The notes below the pieces were generated by a model that was not told the origin of the DNA, ran no database searches, and saw only the letters and a list, made by a program, of their open reading frames with translations. A DNA stretch of 64,000 nt from assembly GCF_002078505.1 (NCBI RefSeq), contig NZ_LUAV01000012.1:433097-497096 (forward strand). Reading direction: 5' to 3'. Shown here in pieces: positions 1 through 8,656 of this stretch. The stretch is from Ensifer aridi (GTDB lineage Bacteria > Pseudomonadota > Alphaproteobacteria > Rhizobiales > Rhizobiaceae). The first letter of the stretch is position 1; the number at the start of each line of letters is the position of its first letter. The translations under genes were made by a program, and so were the position numbers.

Positions 1-89
1 GCGCATCAATGGAGTCCCCGTCCCGAGATGGTGTTGAATCTTGCGTTCGCCAGGACGGCGCGGCCGGAAGTCGCCTCGTCCCGCTCTCC

Positions 90-758
90 CTATTGCCGGA
101 CAAACTGTATCAATTCGCCCATATCGTCAAACAGAGCGTCGGGATTAAGACTTGCGAGCGCCCGCCGGTGGCGCTCGTTTCGGGCGTGGCTGGCCCCCGC
201 GAAGGCGAAGACGCGCATGCCGGCGGCCTTGGCTGCCTCGATTCCGGCCGGACTGTCCTCGACAACGATGCAGTCGGACGGCTCGTAGCCCATTTCGGCG
301 CTCGCGTGCAGAAAGAGGTCGGGGGCCGGCTTACCGCGCGCCACCATGCTGGCGCTGAAGATATTTGGCTCGAACAGATCGAGGAGTCCCGTCACCGTCA
401 GCGAAAGCCGAATGCGTTCCGGCTGGCTCGATGAAGCGACGCAGCAGGCGATATCCAGCCCCTCGACCGCCTGGCGTATGCCGTCAACCGGCCTCAGCTC
501 CTCGCGGAAGCGAGCATAGAGCCGGGTCCGCATGCCTTCGAGGAAAACTTCGTCGGTTGCAAGGCCGTGTTCATCGTGCAGGATTGCCGACATGCTCTTC
601 AGGCTACGGCCGAGGAAGCGCTCGCTCGCCTCTTCCGTCGTCATCGAGACGCCGGCGGCATCCAACGCCTCGACCAGCACTTCGAGCGAGATCGGTTCGC
701 TGTCCACCAGCACGCCGTCGCAGTCGAATATCACCAACCTGGAGGCGTGCTCCGCCAT
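90..758 (-). CDS. HAD-superfamily phosphatase (beta-phosphoglucomutase-like), last gene of the sorbitol operon
   Basis: A 222-residue cytoplasmic haloacid dehalogenase-type hydrolase. Motif I (FDCDGVLVDSEP, near residue 10) carries the nucleophilic and acid/base Asp pair. The Lys motif RGKPAPDLF and the acidic motif IVVEDSPAGIEAA complete the active site. The cap-domain region between about residues 20 and 85 is that of the beta-phosphoglucomutase-like subfamily. It starts 4 bases after the mtlK stop, so it is very probably the final cistron of the smo operon. A sugar or polyol phosphate is the likely substrate, by context only; the exact substrate cannot be read from the sequence. Confidence 0.88.
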   Translation of the reverse strand: MAEHASRLVIFDCDGVLVDSEPISLEVLVEALDAAGVSMTTEEASERFLGRSLKSMSAILHDEHGLATDEVFLEGMRTRLYARFREELRPVDGIRQAVEGLDIACCVASSSQPERIRLSLTVTGLLDLFEPNIFSASMVARGKPAPDLFLHASAEMGYEPSDCIVVEDSPAGIEAAKAAGMRVFAFAGASHARNERHRRALASLNPDALFDDMGELIQFVRQ

Positions 759-762
759 CGCG

Positions 763-2247
763 CTAATCCCCGAGTTTGCCGTCCAGATAAAGCTGCAGCG
801 TGGCGCGCGTACCCTGTTCCCAAAGAGTTTTCAAGGCATGTGCGAAGCGACGGCGAAATAGATCCGACTGCGCGACCTCTCCGAAAATGTCGGAAAGCGC
901 GAGGAAGGCCATCGGATCGTCCTTGGCCGCAAGTGCTGCCGCATGCAGTCGGTCGGCGCTCGCATCGTTGAAGGCGATGTCTTTGCCGCTGTCGGATTTG
1001 CCCGCGAAGTAGCGGCACCAGAGCGCCGAGACCAGCGATAGTCCGGTGACGTCCTCGCCGCGGCGCAGGCGATCGGCCGTCGACGGCAGGATGAATTTCG
1101 GCTGCCTGTTCGAACCGTCCTGCGCCAGCCGTGCGATCGTATCGCCGATCTTCGGATTGGCGAAGCGCGTCTCGATGAGCTTGTAGTAATCCCGGAGATC
1201 CGTATTCGGTACCCGCGGAATGACCGGGATGATTTCCTCGTGCTCGAGCTTTGCCAGGAAGGAGCGAATCAGCGGCTCCTCCATCGCCTCGTGCACGAAA
1301 TGAATGTCGAGCAGTGCCGCCGGATAGGCGATCGCCGCATGGCCGCCGTTGAGGATGCGGATCTTCATGTGTTCGTAGGGTGCGACATCGGGTACGAACT
1401 GCACGCCGACTTCCTCGAGCGCGGGGCGACCTTGAGGGAAATTGTCCTCCAGCACCCATTGCTTGAACTCCTCGCAAAAGACCGGCCATGCGTCGTCAAT
1501 TCCGTAGTCCGAAGCGACGATGCCGATTTCGCGGACGCCGGTCGCCGGCGTAATGCGGTCGACCATACCGTTCGGAAAGGCGACATTGGCATCGATCCAG
1601 TCGGCGAAAGCCGGGTCGGCGAGGCGCGCGAGGCCGGAAACGGCCGCATGGGTCACCTCGCCATTGCCCGGAATATTGTCGCAGGACATGACGGTGAACG
1701 GAGCGATCCCCCGGGCCCTGCGCTCGGCAAGACCCGCCAGGATGAGCCCGAAGACTGTCTTCGGTGCAGCCGGGTTCTGCGCATCCTCGACGATCGCCGG
1801 ATGGGTGGGATTGAACACGCCCGAGGCCGGATCGATGAAATAGCCGCCTTCGGTGATCGTCAGCGACACGATGCGGATGAACGGGCTTGCGAGCTGGGCA
1901 ATGATTGCCGGCGTGTCGCCGGGTTTCAGATAGGCAATCATCGCGCCCGTGACATGTGCGCCGGTCCGGTTGTTGTCCTGCTCCACCACTGTTGTCAGCA
2001 AATCCTGCGCCTCGAGCTTGGCGCGCATGATCTCGTCCGACGGCAGCACGCCCGCTCCGATGATCGCCCAGTCATGATCGCGCCCGAGATTGAATAGATC
2101 GTCGAGATAGACGGCCTGATGCGCGCGATGAAAGTTGCCGACGCCGAAATGGACGATGCCGGCTCGAAGATCATGCCGATCATAATTCGGAACGCCGGCG
2201 TTGGCCTTGATCGCGTCGAGCGTGGCAAGCGAGAGTTTGGTCGTCAT
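763..2247 (-). CDS. mtlK: Mannitol 2-dehydrogenase (polyol long-chain dehydrogenase)
   Basis: A 494-residue NAD-dependent mannitol dehydrogenase that oxidises D-mannitol to fructose in the cytoplasm. Its length is usual for the polyol-specific long-chain dehydrogenase family. The N-terminal nucleotide-binding segment VHFGVGNFHRAHQAVYLDDL and the catalytic-lysine region MKIRILNGGHAAIAY (about residue 295) are both intact. It lies between smoS and a HAD phosphatase on the same strand. In S. meliloti the gene next to smoS is mtlK, and the arrangement here matches that memory. A 39-base gap separates it from smoS, and its upstream sequence has a GGAACGATAGG purine-rich ribosome-binding site. Confidence 0.95.
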   Translation of the reverse strand: MTTKLSLATLDAIKANAGVPNYDRHDLRAGIVHFGVGNFHRAHQAVYLDDLFNLGRDHDWAIIGAGVLPSDEIMRAKLEAQDLLTTVVEQDNNRTGAHVTGAMIAYLKPGDTPAIIAQLASPFIRIVSLTITEGGYFIDPASGVFNPTHPAIVEDAQNPAAPKTVFGLILAGLAERRARGIAPFTVMSCDNIPGNGEVTHAAVSGLARLADPAFADWIDANVAFPNGMVDRITPATGVREIGIVASDYGIDDAWPVFCEEFKQWVLEDNFPQGRPALEEVGVQFVPDVAPYEHMKIRILNGGHAAIAYPAALLDIHFVHEAMEEPLIRSFLAKLEHEEIIPVIPRVPNTDLRDYYKLIETRFANPKIGDTIARLAQDGSNRQPKFILPSTADRLRRGEDVTGLSLVSALWCRYFAGKSDSGKDIAFNDASADRLHAAALAAKDDPMAFLALSDIFGEVAQSDLFRRRFAHALKTLWEQGTRATLQLYLDGKLGD

Positions 2248-2286
2248 CCTATCGTTCCTTTCGAGAACCCATCCTTCGGACCGGCC

Positions 2287-3060
2287 TCAACTCATCCAGT
2301 TGCCGCCGTCGACGTTGTAGGTCTGCGCCACGACGTAGTCGCTTTCCGACGAGGCAAGAAAGATCGCCATGCCCGTCAAATCCTCGGCAGTGCCCATGCG
2401 GCCATAGGGAACGGCCTCGCCCACGAGCCGCTTCTTTTCGCCGAGCGGACGGTTTTCATACTTTGCGAAGAGCGCATCGACGCCTTCCCAGTGCTCACCC
2501 TCGACAACGCCGGGAGCAATCGCGTTCACATTGATGCGGTGTTTGATGAGGTCGAGCCCGGCCGACTGGGTGAGGCTGATGACCGCCGCCTTGGTGGCGC
2601 AATAGACCGCGACCAGGGCTTCGCCGCGCCGGCCCGCCTGGCTCGCCATGTTGATGATCTTGCCGCCCCGCCCCTGCGTGATCATCTGCTTCGCTGCCGC
2701 CTGCAACGTGAACAGTGTGCCGGCGACATTGATCGAAAACAGCCTCTCGTAGCTCTCGCGCGTGATCTCGACGATCGGCGCGAGATCGAAGAGCGCCGCG
2801 TTGTTGACGAGGATGTCGAGCCCGCCGGCGCGTTCGACCGTTGCGGCGATCGCCGCATCGATCGACTCCTGCCGGGTCACGTCCAGCTCGACCGCATAGG
2901 CCGCAGCTCCGATTTCCGCAGCCGTCTGTTTCGCGCGCTCGATATTGACGTCGGCGATCGCGACCGTGGCGCCTTCGCGCACATAAGCCTCGGCAAAGGC
3001 GCGGCCGATGCCCCGCGCCGATCCGGTGATCAGCGCGCTCTTTCCTTCAAGACGTTTCAT
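2287..3060 (-). CDS. smoS: Sorbitol dehydrogenase, short-chain dehydrogenase family
   Basis: A 257-residue classical SDR. The cofactor motif is [10 protein letters not shown] (residues 12-21), the structural motif is NNAA, and the catalytic pair lies in Y-C-A-T-K (about residue 160). It ends with a glycine-rich C-terminus typical of polyol SDRs. It is known in S. meliloti to oxidise sorbitol to fructose (galactitol has also been reported as substrate); here that role is inferred from identity of context. The start codon overlaps the smoK stop by four bases (ATGA), indicating translational coupling within the transporter operon. Confidence 0.93.
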   Translation of the reverse strand: MKRLEGKSALITGSARGIGRAFAEAYVREGATVAIADVNIERAKQTAAEIGAAAYAVELDVTRQESIDAAIAATVERAGGLDILVNNAALFDLAPIVEITRESYERLFSINVAGTLFTLQAAAKQMITQGRGGKIINMASQAGRRGEALVAVYCATKAAVISLTQSAGLDLIKHRINVNAIAPGVVEGEHWEGVDALFAKYENRPLGEKKRLVGEAVPYGRMGTAEDLTGMAIFLASSESDYVVAQTYNVDGGNWMS

Positions 3061-4058
3061 CGAATTGCCATTCCCTTTTCATCAAACCTGTGCAGGCGCT
3101 GCGGGTCCGGCGTGAGGAAGACCCGATCGCCATGGGTAACGGCAAAGTCGCCGCTGACGCGCGCCGTCAGTGTGCCGATGCCGTCGGCATTCACGTGCAG
3201 GAACGTATCGGAGCCGAGATGCTCTGCCACGCCTACCGTGCCCTGCCATGTGCCATGGTCTTTCGAAAGCACTAGGTGCTCCGGACGAATGCCGATCGTG
3301 TGAGCTTGATGGTTTGCCGCTTGCGCGCCCGAAATGAAGTTCATCTTCGGCGAGCCGATGAAGCCTGCAACGAAGAGATTGTCGGGCCTGCGATAGAGCT
3401 CGAGCGGCGAGCCAACCTGCTCGATGCGGCCGCGGTTCAGGACGACGATCTTGTCGGCCATGGTCATGGCCTCCACCTGGTCATGGGTGACGTAGATCAT
3501 CGTCGTCTTCAACTGCTGGTGAAGCTGGCTGATCTCGAGCCGCATGTTGACGCGCAGCGCCGCGTCGAGGTTCGAGAGCGGCTCGTCGAACAGGAAGGCT
3601 TCCGGCTGGCGGACGATCGCCCGGCCGATCGCCACGCGCTGGCGCTGGCCGCCGGAAAGCTGGCGGGGTTTGCGGTCGAGATAGTCGGTAAGGTTCAGCA
3701 CGCGGGCCGCATCCTCCACCTTCTTGTCGATCGCCGCCTTGTCCTCGCCCGCCATCTTCAAGGGGAAGGCGATGTTCGAGCGCACGCTCATGTGCGGATA
3801 GAGCGCGTAGGACTGGAACACCATCGAAAGGCCGCGCCTTGCCGGCGGCAGCTCAGTGGCGTTCCTGCCATCGATGATGATCTCGCCGTCGCTGACGTCC
3901 TCCAGGCCGGCAATCAGCCTCAGAAGCGTGGACTTGCCGCAGCCGGACGGGCCGACGAAGACGACGAACTCGCCGTCGGTGATATCGAGGTCGATCGACG
4001 GGATCACGGCGTGGGCGCCGAAGACCTTCGATACGTTCTTGAGTGTGATGCTTCCCAT
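3057..4058 (-). CDS. smoK: Sorbitol/mannitol ABC transporter ATP-binding protein
   Basis: A 333-residue ATPase of the MalK/UgpC (CUT1) family. It has Walker [10 protein letters not shown] (residues 36-44), signature LSGGQRQR (about 134), Walker B FLFDEP and the H-loop VTHDQ. A C-terminal TOBE/OB regulatory domain of about 100 residues contains the conserved IGIRPEHL segment. It energises SmoF/SmoG at the inner membrane. A purine-rich ribosome-binding site lies upstream. It sits between smoG (30-base gap) and smoS (4-base overlap). Confidence 0.95.
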   Translation of the reverse strand: MGSITLKNVSKVFGAHAVIPSIDLDITDGEFVVFVGPSGCGKSTLLRLIAGLEDVSDGEIIIDGRNATELPPARRGLSMVFQSYALYPHMSVRSNIAFPLKMAGEDKAAIDKKVEDAARVLNLTDYLDRKPRQLSGGQRQRVAIGRAIVRQPEAFLFDEPLSNLDAALRVNMRLEISQLHQQLKTTMIYVTHDQVEAMTMADKIVVLNRGRIEQVGSPLELYRRPDNLFVAGFIGSPKMNFISGAQAANHQAHTIGIRPEHLVLSKDHGTWQGTVGVAEHLGSDTFLHVNADGIGTLTARVSGDFAVTHGDRVFLTPDPQRLHRFDEKGMAIR

Positions 4059-4088
4059 GGTCGTATCCTTATTTGAGCCGCGCCGTCC

Positions 4089-4919
4089 TTATTTGACCGC
4101 ACCGAAAGTGAGGCCGCGTACGAGCTGCTTCTGGGAGAACCAGCCGAGAATGAGGATGGGGGCGATCGCCATCGTCGAGGCCGCCGAAAGCTTGGCGTAG
4201 AAGAGACCCTCCGGGCTCGAATAGGAGGCGATGAACGCGGTGAGCGGCGCCGCCTTCGCAGCACTGAGGTTCAAGGTCCAGAACGCCTCGTTCCAGGCGA
4301 GGATGATGTTCAGGAGCAGCGTCGAGGCAATGCCGGGGATCGCCATCGGCGTCAGGACATAGATGATCTCCTTGGCAAGGGAAGCACCATCCATGCGTGC
4401 CGCCTCAAGGATCTCGCCGGGGATCTCCTTGAAATAGGTGTAGAGCATCCAGATGATGATCGGCAGGTTGATCAGCGTCAGCACGATCACGAGCCCCGTC
4501 CGCGTGTCGAGCAGGCCCCAATTGCGGAACATGAGATACATCGGCACCAGCACGCCGACCGGCGGCATCATCTTGGTGGAGAGCATCCACATCAAGACGT
4601 CCTTGGTGCGCTTGGTCGGCGCAAAGGCCATGGCCCAGGCCGAGGGAATCGCAATTAGCAGCCCAAGCAGCGTCGAGCCGAAGGAAACGACCACCGAGTT
4701 CATGAAGTGCTTCAAGTAGTCCGAGCGGCTCTGCACTTCGGAATAGTTCTCGGTCGTCCAGTCGAAGAACAGGAAGACCGGCGGCGAGGCGATCGCCTGG
4801 GCTTCCGTCTTGAAGCTCGTCAAGAAGGTCCAGAGGATCGGAAAGAAGATCAGGATGGCGATCGTCCAGGCGACGACCGTGGTGATGAGCTTGCGCCCAG
4901 TCGAGACGTTGCGTGCCAT
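4089..4919 (-). CDS. smoG: Sorbitol/mannitol ABC transporter permease 2
   Basis: A 276-residue inner-membrane permease of the MalG type. The first membrane helix follows a short cationic N-terminus (MARNVSTGRK). About six helices are visible. The cytoplasmic coupling loop EAARMDGASLAKEI (the EAA motif, about residue 190) contacts the SmoK ATPase. A much longer open frame continues upstream to 5303, but that part lies over smoF in another frame. The start at 4919 gives the usual family length and leaves 5 bases after the smoF stop. Confidence 0.93.
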   Translation of the reverse strand: MARNVSTGRKLITTVVAWTIAILIFFPILWTFLTSFKTEAQAIASPPVFLFFDWTTENYSEVQSRSDYLKHFMNSVVVSFGSTLLGLLIAIPSAWAMAFAPTKRTKDVLMWMLSTKMMPPVGVLVPMYLMFRNWGLLDTRTGLVIVLTLINLPIIIWMLYTYFKEIPGEILEAARMDGASLAKEIIYVLTPMAIPGIASTLLLNIILAWNEAFWTLNLSAAKAAPLTAFIASYSSPEGLFYAKLSAASTMAIAPILILGWFSQKQLVRGLTFGAVK

Positions 4920-4924
4920 CGGTA

Positions 4925-5797
4925 TCAGGCCTCCAGAGTCTTGCCGATCATGCGCATCAGGAAGAATGCGACGATATTGGCGAGGATGACCGCGATAATG
5001 CCGCCCGCCGACGCACCGCCCACGTCGAACTGCAGCAACGCCTGAGCGTAGACGAGGAAGGTCAGGTTCGTGCTCTGCGTGCCCGGGCCGCCATTCGTGG
5101 TGACGAGGATTTCCGCGAAGACCGAAAGCAGGAAGATCGTCTGGATCAGGATGACCACGGTGATCGCGCGCGAAAGGTGCGGCAGGACGAGATAGATGAA
5201 GCGGCTCCAGGCGCCGGCCCCGTCCATCTGCGCGGCCTCCTTCTGCTCCTCGTCGAGCGACTGCAACGCCGTCAGCAGGATGAGCGTCGCGAAGGGCAGC
5301 CATTGCCAGGCGACGATGAGGATGATCGAGAGGAGCGGCGCGTTGGCGAGAAAGTCGAAGGGCTGCAGCCCGAGGAGCTTGGCGAGCCAGGCGAAGAGCC
5401 CGTTCACGGGATTCATGAACATGTTCTTCCAGACGAGCGCAGCAACGGTTGGCATGATCAGGAAAGGCGCGATGACCAGGATACGCACGATCCCCTGCCC
5501 GAACATCTGCTGGTCGAGCAGAAGCGCCAGCCCGATACCGCCCGCTACAGTGATGAAGAGCACGCCGAGAACGATCGCGAGGGTGTTGAAGATCGCCTGG
5601 AAGAATGCCGGATCGGTGAGGAAATAGGTGTAGTTCGAAAGGCCCGCGAACTCCTCCATTCCCGGCATCAGCAAGTTATAGCGCAGGAGCGAGAAATAGA
5701 TCGTCAGCGCCAGCGGCACGATCATCCAGGCCAGAAGCAGAAGCACCGAAGGTGCGATCATCAGCCGCGCGGCGGAGCGGGTATGCAAGGTCGCCAT
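4925..5797 (-). CDS. smoF: Sorbitol/mannitol ABC transporter permease 1
   Basis: A 290-residue MalF-type permease. The first hydrophobic helix (about residues 14-36) follows a basic N-terminus. The EAA coupling loop reads KEAAQMDGAGAWSRF near residue 200. Six hydrophobic segments are visible. It forms the inner-membrane channel together with SmoG. It is separated from smoE by 188 bases holding a strong stem-loop (5884-5931), an arrangement common after binding-protein genes. Confidence 0.93.
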   Translation of the reverse strand: MATLHTRSAARLMIAPSVLLLLAWMIVPLALTIYFSLLRYNLLMPGMEEFAGLSNYTYFLTDPAFFQAIFNTLAIVLGVLFITVAGGIGLALLLDQQMFGQGIVRILVIAPFLIMPTVAALVWKNMFMNPVNGLFAWLAKLLGLQPFDFLANAPLLSIILIVAWQWLPFATLILLTALQSLDEEQKEAAQMDGAGAWSRFIYLVLPHLSRAITVVILIQTIFLLSVFAEILVTTNGGPGTQSTNLTFLVYAQALLQFDVGGASAGGIIAVILANIVAFFLMRMIGKTLEA

Positions 5798-5883
5798 GGC
5801 GTCCCCCGTATGGTGTCAACGCTGTTTCCAAGGAGAGGCAAGCGCCTGGCGCCTGCCGGACGCGTGAAGCATCCAAAAAAGCA

Positions 5884-5931
5884 GAGCGGGACGGGGGCGG
5901 AAGGTGATGTCCCCCTTGCCTCGTCCCGCTC
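5884..5931 (-). promoter_or_regulatory. Intercistronic stem-loop between smoE and smoF
   Basis: GAGCGGGACG (5884-5893) pairs perfectly with CGTCCCGCTC (5922-5931), and an inner GGGG/CCCC pairing extends the stem. There is no T-run, so complete termination is unlikely. Between a binding-protein gene and its permeases, such hairpins usually stabilise the upstream mRNA or attenuate read-through; that role is inferred. A smaller inverted repeat (GGCAAGCGCC / GGCGCCTGCC) lies nearby at about 5836-5857. Confidence 0.6.
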
Positions 5932-5985
5932 CGAGGTTGCCGGAGCACCGGCCGTTGCCGGCCGGCACTCCAGCCCTTGGGAGCC

Positions 5986-7296
5986 TCACTTGATGTAGCC
6001 GGCCTTGGTCATCTCGCGTGTCGTGAGCTGCTGCGCACTGGCAAGCGCCTGGTCGACACTCATCTGACCGGCAAGCGCGGCCGAGAACACCTGACCAACC
6101 GCCGTGCCGAGACCCTGGAACTCGGGGATCGCCACGAACTGCACGCCGACATAGGGCACCGGCTTCACCGCGGGGTTCTTCGGGTCAGCCGCATTGATCG
6201 AGTCGAGCGTCATCTTCGCAAACGGCGCCGCCTTCTGGTACTCCGGGTTCTCATAGAGCGAGGTGCGGGTGCCGGGAGGCACGTTCGCCCAGCCTTCCTT
6301 CTCGGCGACGAGCTTCAGATAGTCCTTGCCGGTCGCCCAGGCGATGAACTTCTGCGCTGCGTCGGCCTTCTGCGAGCCGGCAGGGATCGCGAGGTTCCAG
6401 GCCCAGAGCCAGTTGCCGCGCTTGCCTAGACCGGTGTCGGGAGCGAGCGCGAAGCCAACCTTGTCGGCAACCGTCGATTCCTTCGGATTGGTCACGAAGG
6501 AAGCGGCCACCGTCGCGTCGATCCACATGCCGCACTTGCCCGTCTGGAACAGCGACAGGTTTTCGTTGAAGCCATTGGAGGAGGCGCCGGGCGGACCGGC
6601 GTCGTTCATCAGCTTGACGTAGAAGTCGAGCGTGTTCTTCCACTCGGGTTGGTCGAACTGCGGTTTCCAGTTCTCGTCGAACCAGCGCGCGCCGAAAGCG
6701 TTGGCGGTCGCGGTCAGGAAGGCCATGTTCTCGCCCCAGCCGGCCTTGCCGCGCAGGCAGATGCCATAGATCTCATTGTCCTTGTCGGTGATCTTGCGGG
6801 CCGCGTCAGCGATGAAATCCCAGGTCGGCGCGTCCGGCATGGTCAACCCGGCCTTCTCGAACAGGTCCTTGCGGTACATGACCATCGAGCTCTCGCCGTA
6901 GAACGGCGCCGCATAAAGCTTGCCGTCGATGGTGAGGCCGCTGCGGATCGCCGGCAGAAGGTCGTCGACATCGTAATCCGGGCCGAGCTTGTCGAGCGGC
7001 AGGAGCCAGCCCTGCTTCGCCCAGATCGGCACTTCATAGGTGCCGATCGTCATGATGTCGTACTGGCCGCCCTTGGTTGCGATATCCGTCGTCACACGCT
7101 GACGCAGTACGTTTTCCTCGAGCGTCACCCACTCGAGCTGAATGTCCGGATTCTTCGACGTGAAATCGTCCGTCAGCTTCTGCATCCGGATCATGTCGCC
7201 ATTGTTCACGGTCGCAATGGTCAGTGTTTCTGCTTGGGCCAGACCTGCCAGAGCAACTGCCGAGCACGTGCCCAGCAGGAAAGTTCTCAAATTCAT
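5986..7296 (-). CDS. smoE: Periplasmic sorbitol/mannitol-binding protein
   Basis: A 436-residue family 1 extracellular solute-binding protein. The signal peptide begins MNLRTFLLGTCSAVALAGLA, with probable cleavage after AQA. Conserved sugar-binding lobe signatures include GKLYAAPFYGESSMVMYRKDLF and an LFQTGKCGMWIDATVAASF segment. It delivers polyols to SmoF/G/K. An upstream in-frame start at 7389 exists, but 7296 has a strong GGGAGG ribosome-binding site and directly precedes the signal peptide. It is the first gene of the operon. Confidence 0.94.
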   Translation of the reverse strand: MNLRTFLLGTCSAVALAGLAQAETLTIATVNNGDMIRMQKLTDDFTSKNPDIQLEWVTLEENVLRQRVTTDIATKGGQYDIMTIGTYEVPIWAKQGWLLPLDKLGPDYDVDDLLPAIRSGLTIDGKLYAAPFYGESSMVMYRKDLFEKAGLTMPDAPTWDFIADAARKITDKDNEIYGICLRGKAGWGENMAFLTATANAFGARWFDENWKPQFDQPEWKNTLDFYVKLMNDAGPPGASSNGFNENLSLFQTGKCGMWIDATVAASFVTNPKESTVADKVGFALAPDTGLGKRGNWLWAWNLAIPAGSQKADAAQKFIAWATGKDYLKLVAEKEGWANVPPGTRTSLYENPEYQKAAPFAKMTLDSINAADPKNPAVKPVPYVGVQFVAIPEFQGLGTAVGQVFSAALAGQMSVDQALASAQQLTTREMTKAGYIK

Positions 7297-7335
7297 CGAC
7301 TTCCTCCCAGAAGAAATGAGCATTTGCTTCGCTCG

Positions 7336-7349
7336 TGAGCAATTACTCA
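7336..7349. promoter_or_regulatory. Candidate operator upstream of smoE
   Basis: TGAGCAATTACTCA, an inverted repeat (TGAG-N6-CTCA), lies 40 bases upstream of the smoE start. It overlaps an adjacent near-palindrome GCTCGTGAGC (7331-7340). The SorC-type regulator is encoded immediately upstream, so this is a plausible binding site. It was found by eye only. Confidence 0.35.
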
Positions 7350-7504
7350 CCCATTGCCGAAAAATGTCAATCCGCAATCGTTGCTGCAACGCAGCGGATC
7401 CGCTAACGACCGGTTTTCACTCAGGATTTTTTGTTGCGAAAGACCCGTCCACAGGCGGGCGATCATGCGAACGCCGCGCTCTTCCGAGCCAGCATGCTCG
7501 CCGT

Positions 7505-8458
7505 TCAGACGCTCAGAAGGTACTCGGCCGTGGTTTCGTCGGTGATGAGACCGTTGATAATCCGGCCCTTCAAGGCGGCGCGCAGGGCCTCGTATTTGCG
7601 GCCGCCCTTGGCGATGCCGATGACCGACGCCCGATCGCGGGGCGGCAGCGGGACAGAGGCGACGCGCTCGTTGATGCTGCCGGAGAGCAGCGCACCGTCG
7701 TGATCGAACATCCAGCCGCAAATCTCGCCGGCCGCGCCCGCCGCCATCAGACGGGCCATTTCCTCCCGGGCGAGAAAGCCGTCCTCGCAGAGCGGCGCGT
7801 CCGGCCCGAGTTCGCCCACGCCGACGAAGGCGGCATTGGCCTGCGCCCCGAGTTCGAGCGCGATTTTCACGAGGCTTTGATTGTGGAGCACTTCCCGCTC
7901 CTCGGCAGAGGAGACGAGAACCGGCAAGGGCATCGGAAAATGGCGCGCGTTGATCGTGTCGGCCATGCTGAAGATGACGTTGTAATAGGCAGCCGAACCG
8001 TCGAGCCGGATATTGCCGGTGAGCGAGACGATGCGGTGCTGCGGGCAATCCATGACCGGCAGCTGGTCGATGGTCGCCTTCAGTGTCCGCCCCGTACCGA
8101 TCGCCAGGACGACCGGATCGGGCGATTTCAGCCAGCGCTCGATTTCTGCCGCACCGGCCTCCGCTATGCCGACTGTCGCCGAGGCCGACCCCGGATCGCT
8201 CGGCACGACGTCGATGTAGGACAACTCGTACTTATCCTTTAGCCGCGCCGCCGTCTCCAGACACGCGGCAATCGGATGGTCGAGGCGCACCTTGATCAGC
8301 CGCTCGGCCATGGCCAGAGACACGAGGCGCTGCGCCGATTGCCGCGAAATCCCCATGATCGACGCAATCTCGTCCTGCGTCCGGCCGGCAACATAATAGA
8401 GCCAGCCAGCGCGGGCAGCATCGTCCAGCCTGTTGTTGCTTTCCGCCTTGCGTGCCAT
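7505..8458 (-). CDS. SorC/DeoR-type sugar-binding transcriptional regulator of the smo operon
   Basis: A 317-residue SorC-family regulator. An N-terminal helix-turn-helix (about residues 15-60, with RTQDEIASIMGISRQSAQRLV) is followed by a sugar-phosphate-isomerase-like effector domain (VLAIGTGRTLKATIDQL; GVGELG). It probably binds a polyol or its phosphate and controls the downstream smoE-mtlK operon, from which it is separated by 208 bases on the same strand. The start has a GGAGG ribosome-binding site. The effector is inferred from context. Confidence 0.9.
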   Translation of the reverse strand: MARKAESNNRLDDAARAGWLYYVAGRTQDEIASIMGISRQSAQRLVSLAMAERLIKVRLDHPIAACLETAARLKDKYELSYIDVVPSDPGSASATVGIAEAGAAEIERWLKSPDPVVLAIGTGRTLKATIDQLPVMDCPQHRIVSLTGNIRLDGSAAYYNVIFSMADTINARHFPMPLPVLVSSAEEREVLHNQSLVKIALELGAQANAAFVGVGELGPDAPLCEDGFLAREEMARLMAAGAAGEICGWMFDHDGALLSGSINERVASVPLPPRDRASVIGIAKGGRKYEALRAALKGRIINGLITDETTAEYLLSV

Positions 8459-8586
8459 CGATCGCCTCCTTCCCTTTGATTTGCTGCCACTATTTGCCGT
8501 GCGATGTCAAACGAGAGGTGCGATCGAGCGGCGATGCATGCGGCAAGAACCGTTTTCCCGGCATTTGCGCTGGATGCGAAGGAAAT

Positions 8587-8602
8587 TTTACCGTTTGATA
8601 AA
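8587..8602. promoter_or_regulatory. Weak RutR-like box upstream of preT
   Basis: TTTACCGTTTGATAAA matches 10 of 14 defined positions of the RutR consensus (TTGACCA-N2-TGGTCAA) and lies 55 bases before the preT start. The match is much poorer than at 16110-16125 and may be chance in an AT-rich promoter. Confidence 0.2.
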
Positions 8603-8656
8603 AAAATAAAGCGTGTTACCGTTCCCTGATCCTGAGAAAACATTGGGAGCCAAAAA

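Noticed and set aside
4919..5303. Upstream extension of smoG in its own frame
   Set aside because: The extension overlaps smoF out of frame and looks non-protein-like; the start at 4919 gives the family length.
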